Shown here piece after piece: positions 10,881 through 22,440 of a DNA stretch of 64,000 nt. The number at the start of each line of letters is the position of its first letter. The stretch's first letter is position 1. Under the pieces are notes generated by a model that had not been told where the DNA came from, made no database searches, and was given only the letters and a program-made list of their open reading frames with translations. Made by a program: the position numbers and the translations under genes. The stretch spans positions 65,082,939 through 65,146,938 of the forward strand of contig NC_031495.1 of assembly GCF_000237925.1 (NCBI RefSeq), read 5' to 3'. Origin of the DNA: Schistosoma mansoni. Its lineage: Eukaryota; Platyhelminthes; Trematoda; Strigeidida; Schistosomatidae.

Positions 10881-11282
10881 GTATATATTCCAACATTTTC
10901 AAAGATTTAGATAATTAGAGGAACTAATGATTAGAATTTGTTGATTTCCATGATTACAAAAACAACAAAAAATGAATAATACTACTGAAATAGATGATCA
11001 AATGAAGTACTAACTGTTGTTTTGATATACCTGCAACTACAATAACTAGAGCGTAATAAACATAAATTGCCTTTTTATTATTTTTTTTCTTTTCTATATG
11101 GTGAATAGATGATAATCATCTTAGTGATAGAATAAATTTACATCATTTTAGTTCAATTAATTTTAGATGTTGGATTGGGTGAACTGATCACATTTTTCTA
11201 GCAGGAGGATAATGGTATATTACGTATTTTGTCTGACTAATTACTAAGATTTTTACGGATGATAGTGATTGAATAAATTTAT

Positions 11283-11793
11283 TTAAACACATAAATATTG
11301 CTACAAGGAAGCACCAGATACATATGCGCCACACAAATCTCATTCGATTTGTGTGGAGGCTGTGATACTGCTCAGGTGCTCAAACTGAAACAGGTGGTTT
11401 TCTTAGGGGGCCACACCCGAAGCCTTTGACCTAAAGGTCTAATCCACAAGGCAGTGGAGCATTGTGAGGAGATGCAGTTCAATGGTAGCCGGTGACCAAC
11501 GATTGATTCATACGCCATTTGTTCTCCCAGGATACTGGGGCTCATATGCACCATTGGTTTGGAATCAGGGTTCTCCAACTCTCTAGGTGAACTTCCAATG
11601 TCCACCAACTCGGTTAAAGCGCCGGAAATTCGGTTTTCGTCCTCTCAATTTCGTAAACAACAGTAATGCCACGAGAAGGCAATGAGTAGGACTTCCCTTG
11701 CAGGGGCTATATACGCGTGGCTATGTGAGAGCATTTGAAGAGAGAGAGTGGATTCTCCCCACTCTCGTCCGTACCAGGGTATTTGGGGGCCGA
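11283..11793 (-). repeat. Repeat family A, copy 2
   Basis: This is a copy of the 3240-3752 repeat in reverse orientation. The internal frame is longest here (78 aa at 11608-11372, -), with MVDIGSSPRELENPDSKPMV and VGHRLPLNCIS visible. Confidence 0.8.
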
Positions 11794-12059
11794 TTGAATA
11801 AAACATCCTACTGGACTCAGGTTTTATGCTAACTAGTACTTGTTAGTAATGGTTAGGGAATATATATCCCCCCAATATATCCGGACATAAGTTATCAATT
11901 ATCGTAGGTAGAGAAAATACCATCGGGATTTCCAGTAGTTTAGTTGATATTTTTAATATTTTCTCCTTGAGTAAAACATACTTCTGAAGCTAGTGTTCTA
12001 TTTGTAAATGATCAGAATGTAGTCTCTAACGAATTCTTTAGTCCCTTAATTTATATAGA

Positions 12060-12690
12060 TTGTTGTATCCCGAAGAGAATTGTGAATGGTAACTTTTGAG
12101 GACTATTTATGGACCAATGTAATATATCTATTTCCTATTGTATAATTTTTAAGTAACTAAACTATTCATATTCGTGTTCCTTTTATCGTAAGCTTTATTT
12201 TGACCTTTGAACTATTATTATTATTGATTACTTTCCCCCTATTCACAGCCACATTTGGCCAATTATTGTACAAATGTTATTTTCTATTTTATGGTACGAT
12301 GTGGTCTGTTTGTTTGGTATATAAACCCAGTATGTTTGTGAATAATGATTCATATTGCAGAGGCTGTTATTGGTGTTCTGGACTTAACTGGCTGGGCTAG
12401 GCATATGGCAGGACCGAGTAGTACTCAAGACTTCTCATACAGCTTTTGTGTATCACAGCTCTGATCGATAATTCGTTCCTCTCTGATTGGCGGGGATCAG
12501 CACATTCATATACTAAGAGGGCACTCAATCGATATAACATAGATCGTTCGTCTATCTTTCTCTCTATTTATATATGCATAATTATTACATTACATATTCT
12601 CTTGTTTTATCTGAACAATACTTTAGGTTATTTGAGTCTGATATTAATTTATTGTTTTGAAAAATGCACTGTTTCCTAGTGATTAAAATT
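12060..12690 (+). other. Unclassified stretch with TATA-like element
   Basis: No gene was identified. A ggtatataaaccc block near 12316 and AT-rich short frames are present. The GC profile differs from its surroundings (12350-12560 is GC-richer), which suggests a transposon remnant such as an LTR, but no partner copy is visible in the window. Confidence 0.25.
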
Positions 12691-12784
12691 TTTCTATGCA
12701 AGTGTTTTATCGTGTTAATTCACCGAAATTGTTTTATTGTTCTGAATTTATACTCTAATTAGCCGAATCGGATTATTTTTCAAA

Positions 12785-12905
12785 GCAAAGTTGGATAGCG
12801 GCTGGTAGTGAAACTAAGACGTGATTTTCTTTCTATTGGGATCTCTTCACCATGTGCACTTGCACCCGGTGTGAACATTAACACTGAGTTGCGAGTACAT
12901 TCAGC
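12785..12905 (-). mobile_element. Smalpha-type SINE, strongly degraded
   Basis: The order gttggatagcggctggtagtg, a degraded hammerhead zone, then ttgcacccggtgtgaacat follows the antisense Smalpha pattern. The ribozyme core is no longer recognisable. Confidence 0.55.
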
Positions 12906-13129
12906 TGATGAATTCTAAACGAGATGAAACATATGTTCTAGAATTTATCGCTAACCACCATCCAACTCTACTTTTTAAAAAATACTTGCTATTTAATGGC
13001 AATATCAAAGTGATCTGCGCAGGATGGACTTATACCAAATAAAACTTATCAATCATAATTCTAATTATCAATAGGAGGATTCAAACAATCAACATAGATG
13101 AATTAAAATTGAAAGTTGATCATAATAAA

Positions 13130-13389
13130 ACATTATATAGGAATAATATATATTTGTAANNNNNNNNNNNNNNNNNNNNNNNNNNNNNNNNNNNNNNNNN
13201 NNNNNNNNNNNNNNNNNNNNNNNNNNNNNNNNNNNNNNNNNNNNNNNNNNNNNNNNNNNNNNNNNNNNNNNNNNNNNNNNNNNNNNNNNNNNNNNNNNNN
13301 NNNNNNNNNNNNNNNNNNNNNNNNNNNNNNNNNNNNNNNNNNNNNNNNNNNNNNNNNNNTTACAAATATATATTATTCCTATATAATGT
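13130..13389. repeat. Assembly gap bounded by a perfect 30-bp inverted repeat
   Basis: The 200 Ns at 13160-13359 are flanked by 13130-13159 and 13360-13389, which are exact reverse complements. The true sequence is probably a hairpin that the assembler could not cross. No gene can be called across it. Confidence 0.9.
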
Positions 13390-13499
13390 CTTACATCAAC
13401 TCGGCGCTCAAATACTGTGAAACTATTCGCTCTAATTTAGACAAGAGTTCTTATATATGATCATAATAAACTTTTCATAATTTTTTTCATATCCGTAGT

Positions 13500-13775
13500 T
13501 GAGAAGGGGTTTCGTGGAGATTTCAGTATTTTCATAGTTGAAATCATGAGTCAATTGAAGCTAGACCACCATGGAAAACGTTGGATGCCGGCTCAGTAGT
13601 CTATTGATCAAGTGCTCTTGTGCAAGACTGGTTGGTCCTGGATTCGAATTTCGCGAGGCGAAGTCGTGGATGCGCACTGATGAGGAGTCCCATAATAGGA
13701 CGAAACGGCCATCCAGTGCTTCCAGGTTTTCCATGGTGGTTTAGCTTCAATTGACTCATGATTTCAATTATCAAA
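13500..13775. mobile_element. Hammerhead element with inverted terminal tails
   Basis: 13500-13583 is the family tail in antisense. From 13584 (ttggatgccggctcag) the element reads in sense: tRNA-like part, B box (ggattcgaatttcgc near 13630), hammerhead (13668-13722) and tail. The tail is therefore present at both ends as an inverted repeat. The core reads CTGATGAGGA with one position changed from the family pattern. Confidence 0.8.
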
Positions 13776-14218
13776 ATATCCATAGTTACTAATAATTCAA
13801 AAAATCAAATAGTTTTTTCTTGATTTCATTTTTTTTGTTTTTTTTCGTTTTTTTTTATTTTTTTAACGGTATATCAATTATCGCCCATATCAGCTTTTTG
13901 TATCTGTATACCTCAATTTTAAAGGAAGAAAAATTTTAATTTCTTTCCAATAGAAGTAATTTCTATGGCTATTAGATTTTACTTTTAATCCTAATTGCCT
14001 TAGGCGTTAGACACTTAAACCTCACGATTATATTGTGAATAGATATAATTACAATAGGATTCAGTACTATTAAGGGTAATTTAACTTCAGAACATGATAT
14101 GAAGAAAAAACAAACATTGCACGTATATAAACTATCAGAATAGTCAACAATTGCTATAATATAGGTGAATAAGTGGAGGTAATTAGAGATGAATATTAAT
14201 ACACACACAGTGTTGAAT

Positions 14219-14605
14219 AGGTATGTTCATAGTTGAAAGCGTGAGTCGATTGAAGCTAGACCACCATCGAAAACCTGGAAGCACTGGACGGTCGTCTCGT
14301 CCTATTGTGGGACTCCTCAGCAGTGGGCACCCACGATCCCGCGTTGAGAGATTCGAACTCAGGACCTACCAGTCTCGCGCCAGAGCACTTAACCCATAGA
14401 CCACTGAGCCGGCTGGCATCCAACGGTGTTAATGTCTAACTTCAACCAATCCACGATGTTTGAGCAACCATTCACCAATGTCTTCAGTGAGTTGACATCT
14501 CTCAACGGCCATCCAGTACTTCCAGGTTTTCCATGGTCGTCTAGCTTCAATTCACTCATGATTTCAACTATATAAAATTACTAAAATCTCCACAAAACCC
14601 CCTTC
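14219..14605. mobile_element. Hammerhead element with inverted terminal tails, longer copy
   Basis: 14219 to about 14505 is a - strand copy: tail, hammerhead (14275-14345), tRNA-like part with box motifs (14345-14410), and 5' body. From 14506 (cggccatccagtac) the tail runs in + sense, beginning exactly inside hammerhead stem III. The catalytic GAAAC is GAGAC here, so activity is doubtful. Confidence 0.8.
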
Positions 14606-15329
14606 TGTTTATTTCAAGAATGTTGATTGTCACTGATATAGGCATTAGCAACCAAGTGATTTATATGAATAAGGATAAATATCAATCATTACTATAAAGT
14701 GTATATCATACGTAAACTATAGCTAACTAGCAATCATTTAATACTCTCTCTAAATTGTTTTATCAAGCATGATACTACTACTACTACTATTACTATTAGT
14801 AATATCATGTATTGACATAGGTAATCAACCATCACAATGAAATGTTATATATTCTATTAGTAGTATAAACAATATTTACAAAATATATAATTAGTTTATC
14901 CAGCATGTAATATAGATGTGAGAGAGTTTTGGGAGAGTCTTACAAATCTATATCCAAGTGAATAATTAGCATTCGTGACATTTCTCAAATTCTTTGTTTT
15001 TTTTTTGTTTTAATGGAACAATAAAAATGAATAAATCATATTATGAACTGGATTGTTGAAAGAGATTGTTTGGAAATTCAGCTGATGTTGCTAAGCGTAA
15101 AAAATGATCTCCGTATTCATTCATTTTTAATTGATTGTTTGGATCTTACAATTGATGTTTCGGACTGAAACTCATCAGTCTTTTATGATATATGAGTATC
15201 CTGTACGGATTGCCTCAATACTCTCATTAAGTTTGCTTAGAATACATATATGTTAAGAGAGAATGAACAATCACAGTCTGAAACATCAGTAGAAAGATTC
15301 AAACAACCAATACAAGTGAATCCAATTTC
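14606..15329. other. No gene seen
   Basis: Contains a short (ACT)n run at about 14773 and sequence near 15150-15240 that resembles the outer flank of Smalpha copies (actgaaactcatcagtctt). Confidence 0.4.
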
Positions 15330-15470
15330 GCCCCATTGCACAAGCCAGTGACTAGCTAGGCTCAGGAGCTAAGTGGGTTACGCAATGGCATTTGAAATGA
15401 ACGGTATTGGGTTCGAGCCCCGGAGTAGATATCAAACATAGAATGTAGGCAAATCTAGCCGATGAATCTC
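15330..15470 (+). mobile_element. Smalpha-type SINE, 3' part degraded
   Basis: A box-like (ggagctaagtgggttacg) and B box (gggttcgagcccc) motifs are intact near 15368-15420. The following hammerhead start (ctagccgatgaatctcat) has lost stem II. Confidence 0.7.
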
Positions 15471-16040
15471 ATTACTTTCAACCATCCATTTATTATTATG
15501 ATCTTTGTGTTAGTTTGAGTATTAAAAACCTTTTTTTCTGGTGAAAACCACCAATGAATAACTTCAGTATGGAATCGTGAGAATTCTTTACGAATAGAGA
15601 CCAACCATATAGAGGGTTTTGATTGCATCATATGGTTGTTATGGTATATCACAAAGTGTTTGAAGTCATTACTCAATGTTATAAATATTAGACTCTTACC
15701 ACGCCCAAATTCAAACTCTAGTGGTAACATTGATAAGTTTCTCAGAAAGACAAAAACTATCAATAATGCATTTCCTTTAGTCCGTAGTAATAACTACATC
15801 ATAATATCTGAAAACTCTTCTTTAATAATTGAAGGATTGTAAAACTAGATTTCTAAGTTTTAATTCATTGATCCTTATAACTAAAGAACCACTTCAATCA
15901 AAAGAGTACTTACTCATGTCTAGTCTTTTGAAAATAAATGTTCAGTGATTAATAATAACAATATGTAATGGAACATATTCAATCATCATTTTTTTCTATA
16001 GTTGGTAAAAGTAAGACACACTTCAATTGAATTACTTATC
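15471..16040. other. No supported gene; one weak exon-like frame
   Basis: A 102-aa frame on the - strand (15763-15455) contains LPLEFEFGRGKSLIFITLSN and IHWWFSPEKK followed by a possible donor. No homology is recognised, so it is not called as a gene. Confidence 0.3.
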
Positions 16041-16044
16041 CCTA

Positions 16045-16655
16045 ATAAAACATCAATAGCATCATTGATGAACAAGGTGAATCTGATGCAGATGTAAACG
16101 CACAAATCGGTTAAGCAAAAGCAGTATATCTACAATGGAATAACATCTCGAACTCAAAACAATTGTCAACCAATACCGAAATCAGGATTTTTGATACAAA
16201 TGTCAAAACAGTTCTACTGTATGAGACGGAAACTTGCAGAACTACGAAAGCCATCATCATGCAGAAGATATAAGTGTTTATGAACAATTGTCTACGCAAA
16301 ATAAATCCGATCCATTGGTCAGACAAATCGAGCAATAATCTACTGTGGAAGAGAACAAATGAGATTCCAGTAGAGGAATAAATCAGGAAGGATAGTTGGT
16401 AGTGGATAGGACACACAGTGAGGAAATCACCGAACTGCGTCACAATGCAAGCCCTCACATGTAATCCTGAAGGTCAAAGGAAAAGAGGAATACCAAAGAA
16501 CAGATTACGCCGAGAAATGGAAACAGATATGAGAAGAATGAACAACAATTGGATAGAACTAGAAAGGAAGGCCCATGACAGAGTGTGTTGAAGAATGCTG
16601 GTCGGCAGGCTATGCTCCATTGGGTGTAACAGGCGTAAGTAAAGTAAGTAAGTAA
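16045..16655 (+). mobile_element. SR2-type 3' fragment
   Basis: This begins at about the SIIDEQG motif and runs through [29 protein letters not shown] and the final gtaacaggcgtaagtaa tail. Several in-frame stops (for example after QIG and in KI-VF) show that it is dead. About 600 bp of an element several kilobases long remains. Confidence 0.85.
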
Positions 16656-17168
16656 CCAGAGAATATCATAGAAAGTCCTTACATAGTATAGACACTAGTT
16701 TAAATCTATAGGTGAGGATTAGTTCCCCTATTGCTGTGTGTATACACTTGGCTTGTTAATGAAACTTGAATATTGAACTGTCTGTTTGCATCATTAGGCA
16801 TGTGATATAAAACTATGCTCATAACTTCACTGAATCTCTTAAATTAGTTATTACTATATAACGTTGTTCAACAGAATTTAGTATTAACTATAGAGAATCC
16901 AACATAAAATTAATTTATACCTAGTGATTAATAAGAGTTGGTGATCAATGAAACATCTGGGAGATTCGCTCAATATGTCATATAATGGGAACTGTTTCCC
17001 AAAGCGTTTTCAAAACTGGTTTGAAGCGAATGTGATATTTATTGATGAAATATACTTACTATAAGATTCTTTATTCACTAGTGTGCAGTTTACCGAGGAT
17101 TTTGGTATGTGAAAAATTTACCTTTTCCCCTAATTTTACACATAGATTTAAAAAACAATAAGTAGTAT

Positions 17169-17474
17169 TGTGGTGTGGTCTACTTATATCTATATAAGTA
17201 TTATATGGCGACGATCAGACATAGAATGTATTTTGGCAGAAGACCGGTAAGGAAAGAACTGAAATGAAGCACAATCCGTACGAAAATGCATGAACAATGA
17301 AATCAGAGAAGACGGACTGATATTTGCAGAAGGAACAGTGAAGATTGAGACAATCGGTTGTTATTTTGCAAATTAAGTATTTACTGTATGGTTATCAGAA
17401 TTAAGTGAGATAGTCTGTAATTTGTGTCTAAATACATTCGATTGTCCCCACCAGTCGTGTCCTGCTCACTACAG
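17169..17474 (-). mobile_element. Solo LTR (family 1), 306 bp, 4-bp target duplication
   Basis: On the - strand it runs from TGTAGTGAGC to CCACACCACA (TG...CA ends) and is flanked by gtat at 17165-17168 and 17475-17478. No internal region adjoins it, so it is a recombined solo LTR. Confidence 0.8.
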
Positions 17475-17647
17475 TATATAAGGACAAAATAATCACCTTA
17501 ATATCGTTTGTAAAAATGTTTTGTACTATAGATAAGAATCTTCTTAAATATTACGTCATATCAAAGAGAAAGGAGAAATAATTAACCACTTCTAAAATGT
17601 TAGACAATTTCGATGTTTGAAAAATTCACTTTATTATAATAGAATGA

Positions 17648-17778
17648 ACTTGAGCCTGTAGCTCTTCCGGGGGCTACTTCCGGTCCCAAGCCCGGATAAA
17701 GGAGGAGGGTTGGGCATGAGGTTAGCGACCTCATCCCGTAGAAGACTAACTCGCTAAAAAGCGCTAACCAGAAAAGTA
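17648..17778 (+). mobile_element. 131-bp SR2-head unit inserted alone, 12-bp target duplication
   Basis: This is a sense copy of the unit at 1914-2044, again exactly 131 bp. It is flanked by ataatagaatga at 17636-17647 and 17779-17790. It starts acttgagcctgtagctc and ends aaccagaaaagta. A B-box-like ggtcccaagcccgg lies inside. No SR2 coding sequence is attached. Confidence 0.85.
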
Positions 17779-17879
17779 ATAATAGAATGAATGAGGAGAT
17801 CACGATGGAGAAAACCACTCCGGATACCCTCGAATCCAGCCTCACCTAATGGTGTCTCCCCAGCTGAGTCAGTCTTCAG

Positions 17880-18290
17880 AAGGGATACTCGGACTTCATT
17901 TGATGGCATGCATCCACAGAGAAGAAAGACATAAGTAAAGAGAATTTAACGTCACTTTCTAAATGGGTAACAGTGTATGTACGAAACTTTCGACGCTGAA
18001 GGCCTGCATTGGTAACGGATGTCCTCTGAAGAATAGTCGGTGACGTGATATACAAAAACGATGTCCGAGGTAAATGCCTGACGCAACATGTAATCGACAA
18101 CCGCGATAGACGACTAAGTTCGGATAAAGAACCCCCTAGCTTAAACTTGCAACTAGATTATTTAATTGATACAGACAGTCTAGAGAGACACGATCAGAGC
18201 AGAAGACGTGTTAGGCGAATCCCAAGAAGATCATCATGAAGACAACGTTTCCTTCAACACCAGTCAAATCCGAGGAGCAGTATAAATTTT
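17880..18290 (+). pseudogene. Fossil of LTR retrotransposon pol, integrase C-terminal region
   Basis: Pieces such as SKWVTVYVRNFRR, a TDVL...IVGDVIYK segment and an Arg-rich tail recall the C-terminal end of Ty3/gypsy integrases (the pattern V-RNFR...TDV...R-V-L). It is broken. No LTR of its own was found next to it. Confidence 0.5.
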
Positions 18291-19021
18291 TTCAAGGGGA
18301 AAGGTGATATGGTAAACTAATCGGAATTACCCAAATGAAAAGGTCAATCGATGACAATCAGAAGTGACCTAAATGACAAGTGGATTTGATTGACTAAGAA
18401 AGGGATTCATTTCCTAAGGAGCAGAATTATTTATATATAATATGAGTATTTGTACGTTTTGTTCGGAAGCCAAATACACTTTTTCGTCCACTCTTGTGTT
18501 CTCACTCAAGTGGTCAATTCCGGAGGCAGGGGTCGTGTATGAATATAAGATTTCGGACATCGCCAATCACAAAAGCTATTGATTGTTCCCAGATTCCCTG
18601 TGGGTGTCTGAACTTGCGGTTTATTGGTAAAAATCCATATGATTTAATTACTGAATCATTTATTTTCTGGGTTTCTACTGAAATGTTATAGTGGTAGCTC
18701 TATACAATTAGGAAGTATTGACAAATAAGGTTTCTAAAGTGTAAAAATATAAATATGACTAAAATTTCTTTTTAGAATGTTTCAGTACGTCAAGAATTTG
18801 TGACTCAGGTATGATGTTCAGAAAGATAATTCAAGTAAATAACGCAGAATAGTTTAATTAAAAGTCAAGGAATTGAACATTTCTCTTGAACTTTCTTATC
18901 TAGAGACATTTCAAAAACGGTGAAATATTTAATGACCTTGAATGATCACTTAGTTACGCCTATTTTAATTTTTTTTTATGGGATTAGGAATATACAAAAT
19001 GATTGTGAAACTAATAGTTTC

Positions 19022-19160
19022 CTTCTTTAGATCAGAAGGGGTTTTGTGGAGATTTCAGTATTTTTCATAGTTGAAATTACGAGTCCCATAATAGGACGAA
19101 ACGGCCATCCAGTGCTTCCAGGTTTTCCATGGTGGCCTAGCTTCAATTGACTCATGGTTT
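19022..19160. mobile_element. Hammerhead element fragment with inverted tail
   Basis: An antisense tail piece (19022-19080) is followed by a + strand piece starting inside the hammerhead (gagtcccataataggacg, 19081) and running through the tail. The 5' half of the ribozyme is missing. Confidence 0.75.
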
Positions 19161-19349
19161 CCTTCTATGTTACAACATTATTGATCTGAATGAATTTAAG
19201 GCTTGCTCTTTAAATAAGTTTTATAAATTCTATATAAAATTAGTTACACCAGTTCATAGAGTTGTATTCAAAGTCTAGATAAATACCATAGAAATGTAAT
19301 TTTCATTATGCTGTATTACGTCCAATCAAAGATTAATTTCATTTAGTTT

Positions 19350-19446
19350 AAGGATATGCACTGTTGAGGAGCCTCATACTAGGACTAAATAGCTGTCCAG
19401 TGATTTCAGGTTTTCCATGGTAGTCTAGCTTTAATTGACTCATGAA
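19350..19446 (+). mobile_element. Hammerhead element, short copy starting at the ribozyme
   Basis: It begins at ggatatgcactg, the helix I 5' strand, and continues through a mutated core (gttgagga, aggactaaat) and the tail to gactcatga. Confidence 0.7.
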
Positions 19447-19676
19447 TTGGACTGTTACAATCATTTAACAAATATTCTTGGCTAATTTTTATCCTTCTTA
19501 ATGTAGATCGAATCCTATCAATACACTACAAATAGATTACGAAATATTTATGAATTTGACTAGTAGAATGAAATAGTAAAGTCTATTTTCATAGGGTTCA
19601 AACTATTACACATCTCATTTATCAAATAGTTTAAGTTGAGAATAAAATTTTTCCAAAGTAATATTTTTTTCAAATA

Positions 19677-19807
19677 TAGGTTTGTTCTCTGAGCTGGATG
19701 GTTTGGTCGTGGAGCACAACTTCTACCCGAAATTTATGCTGATGATGCCGTTCAGAAGGACGATGAAAACTCCACGACCAAACTATCCAGTTCAGTGAAC
19801 AAACCTA
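19677..19807. repeat. Long hairpin repeat (38-nt arms, 55-nt loop)
   Basis: 19677-19714 pairs almost perfectly with 19770-19807. The loop contains a small stem (gttc-agaa-ggac). A degraded relative occurs at about 42335-42420. It lies immediately before the inverted repeat that encloses Penelope-like sequence. Confidence 0.75.
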
Positions 19808-19994
19808 CATCGAAATCACACACCTGAGCTACAAATCTTCTCCACCATCTCAATTTCTTTTTTAAAATTTCGATAGGGTAATAAGAAGATGAAGATTATC
19901 AGAACTATATGATGATAATATTAGTGTAATACATTTCGAACAATCTAGTCACACATTATATACTTCTTAAGAACATTGATATATGAAAAAATAA

Positions 19995-20459
19995 AAAGTC
20001 AGCTGGACTGGAAATAGTCCTACTTTATGTAGCTGAAACGTGGAGAACTACTACAACCATCGTCAAGAAGGTACAACCATTTATAAACAGTTGTTTACGT
20101 AAAATACTCAACATTCACTGGCCGAATGCTATCAGGAACAAACTACTGTAGGAGAGAACAAACCAGCTTCCAGCTGAAGAGGAAATTGAGAAAAGATGTT
20201 GGAAGTGGATAAAACATACATTGAAGAAATCACCGAACTGCATCACGAGGCAATCCCTAACTTGAAATCCGGAAGGGAAGCGGAAAAGAAGAAGGCCGAA
20301 GAACACATTACACCGGGAAATAGAAGCAGATATGAAAAGGATGAATGTTAACTGAAAAAAACTGGAAAGGATTGCCTAGAACAGGGTCGGAGAGAGATTG
20401 CTGGTGGTTGGCCTACGCTCCTTCACGAGGGGTAACAGGCGTAAGTAAGTAAGTAAGTA
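19995..20459 (+). mobile_element. SR2-type 3' fragment
   Basis: Begins near LLYVAETWRTTT and runs through [15 protein letters not shown], a CITRQSLT motif and a KRMN motif to gtaacaggcgtaagtaagt. It has several stops and is 5'-truncated. It belongs to the subgroup ending in ctccttcacgaggggtaac and not the tccattgggagtaac subgroup. Confidence 0.85.
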
Positions 20460-20460
20460 A

Positions 20461-21452
20461 GACTACAAATGGAGGGCAAGAGGACACAAAGGGTGTTTGA
20501 ATTTTCGTATGGCTAAAGCTTCAATAAACCTTAGTATACACCCTTTTACACTTTTGCACAACACCACAAAAACCGTGTTAAAATCAATATTATGACCTGT
20601 TTCAACTATGTGTTTGGCAATAGAGGATGATGGATGTTTATCCTCCATTCTTATTGGGTCATTTCATTTTATTATTTTTTGCAACTAATTAGGTACATTA
20701 TAAGCTTATAATGCTTGTGAACTAAGGCTATATCGAAGCTATAAGCACAGTATGCACATATGCCAATAAGAGACTGATCAATTTCAGTCCTAAACATCAA
20801 TGGGAAGATTCAATATCAAGTGTATTTAGGTAGATGTTCACACAGTTTAATTTTGAGATCACGATTACTCCTCTCCATGTATGTGTGGCAACACACACAT
20901 TTAAATTGGTAAACACAGTGGGATGTGACGCAATCATTTTCACGTCTTTTAGGTTGGACCTTGTTCATTCTTTGATAATGACCTTTGCTGTGTATTACGT
21001 CTTGTTAATGACTGATTTAAGCTTTTACTTCAATAAAAAGCTATTTGAATCACCTCTAAATGGTATTGGTGATGTAAACGGGCTATTTTTTCCAACTAGG
21101 CTATACTAGATTTCACTATACCATCAGCTTTCCATCTATTTATAAAATTTAAGGGTATAGACATTTTCCGTCGATGTTTTTTTAACAACCTAATATCAAC
21201 ATCAATAGCGTCAGTTGTGAAAATACGATCAAGCCTGTTAAGTAGGCACCTTATCACACCTCGTTTGTATTGCACAGGGCAATAACTATAATAAATAAGG
21301 TATTGGCCTGTCCACGTTGGTTTTCTAAAAATGGATCGTTTGATTAAGTCATCTTCTCGTCTACTAAGAAGTATATCTAGGAAGATGAGCTGATCGTTCT
21401 TCTCCTCTTCGCATGAGAGACTAATGTGGTTTTGCAGAGTGTCAAGTTTCAC
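20461..21452 (-). pseudogene. Penelope-like element fragment: RT C-terminus and GIY-YIG endonuclease
   Basis: On the - strand, 21452-21096 encodes a Penelope-type RT end (EEEKNDQLIFLDILLSRRED, IRCLLNRLDRIF, LLKKHRRK). 20648-20463 encodes the C-terminal part of a GIY-YIG-type domain (SSSIAKHIVETGHNIDF, then a LRFIEALAIRKF motif). The stretch between carries a cysteine-rich N-terminal GIY-YIG-like piece in a different frame. It is an old fragment with several breaks. The family call rests on my memory of Penelope-like proteins, not on a search. Confidence 0.65.
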
Positions 21453-21894
21453 AGATAACTAAGATATTGTCCACATATCTCTTATTATGCAGAGTGATAC
21501 GATTTCAAATCTTTTTTCACATTATTATTATTATTATTCTTGTCTCCTCTTACTCCCCCTCCCCATTTCGAGTCTAGTCGGCCATTTGTTTTTATATATA
21601 ACTGTTCTCTTAACAACTATATTATGTATGATCAGATTGTTCGAAATGTATTACACTAATATTATCATCATATAGTTCTGTTAATCTTCATCTTCTTAAT
21701 ATAACCCTATCGAAATTTATCAAAGAGACTAATTGCTTTGAATTTTTCTTTGAAGTTATTACTATTGAACTAAATATATATCCTTAAAGATGAAGAAAAA
21801 TATATGAAAAAAAGAGAAAAATCAAACGACTAACATAGTCCGTAGTTACATATTCTAAATTTCATGATATTACTTAAACAATATTAAGAATTTT

Positions 21895-22180
21895 ATAGAG
21901 TTGAGATCATGACTGAATTGAAGCTAGACCACCGGGGGAAACTTGGAAGCACTGGAAAGCCGTTTCGTCCTATTATGGGTCTTCTCAGCAGTGCGCATCC
22001 ACGATCTCGCGCTCGCGAGACTCGAACCTAGGACCTATCATTATCGCATCAGAGCACTTAACCGATAGACCACTGAGTCGTCCAGTGCTTTCAGGTTCTC
22101 CATGGTGATCAAGCTTCAATCGACTCATGATCTCAACTATATAAAATTACTAAAATCTCCACAAAACCCCTTCTGATAAT
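21895..22180. mobile_element. Hammerhead element with inverted terminal tails
   Basis: 21895 to about 22078 is a - strand copy (tail, hammerhead 21945-22000, tRNA-like part with B-box complement ctcgaacc). From 22079 (tcgtccagtgctttcagg) the tail runs on the + strand to about 22175. Core CTGAGAA carries a change at a conserved G, so cleavage is doubtful. Confidence 0.8.
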
Positions 22181-22440
22181 ATTAAGAATTATCAATTGAA
22201 TTCTTATATAGTAGGATTTTTAATTACGTGAAACTGTTTTTAAGACAACAATCAATAGAAAATATTATGTCATAAAACTACCTAACCCTACCTACCTTCT
22301 ATATTGTTATAAACCTAAATCAGAACATTCAATTCAATTTTATTGGTTATTGTTAACTTTGAATGGAAGTAAACTTATCTAGAAAGTATATATCCTATGT
22401 ATACTTACATCTTATCAATGATTGTATAGATGCAATCTAA

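Larger units (their letters stand above)
19863..21718. repeat. Inverted-repeat pair enclosing SR2 and Penelope-like fragments
   Basis: 19863-19975 and 21607-21718 are reverse complements of about 110 bp (shared blocks tttcgatagggt, agaagatgaagatta and agaactatatgatgataata). Between them lie an SR2 3' fragment and a Penelope-like coding fragment. Confidence 0.75.

Noticed and set aside
13116-13460. Open frame running through the N gap
   Set aside because: The frame exists only because Ns are read as open codons; the flanks are a hairpin.
15455-15763. 102-aa - strand frame as a host exon
   Set aside because: A possible donor exists, but no homologue, acceptor or neighbouring exon could be supported.
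19735-19772. Second hammerhead type in the hairpin loop
   Set aside because: ctgatga and gatgaaa are present, but stem II does not close properly and no cleavage triplet pairs with the last A; resemblance only.
20834-21109. 91-aa + strand frame
   Set aside because: Opposite the linker/GIY-YIG part of the Penelope-like fragment on the - strand.
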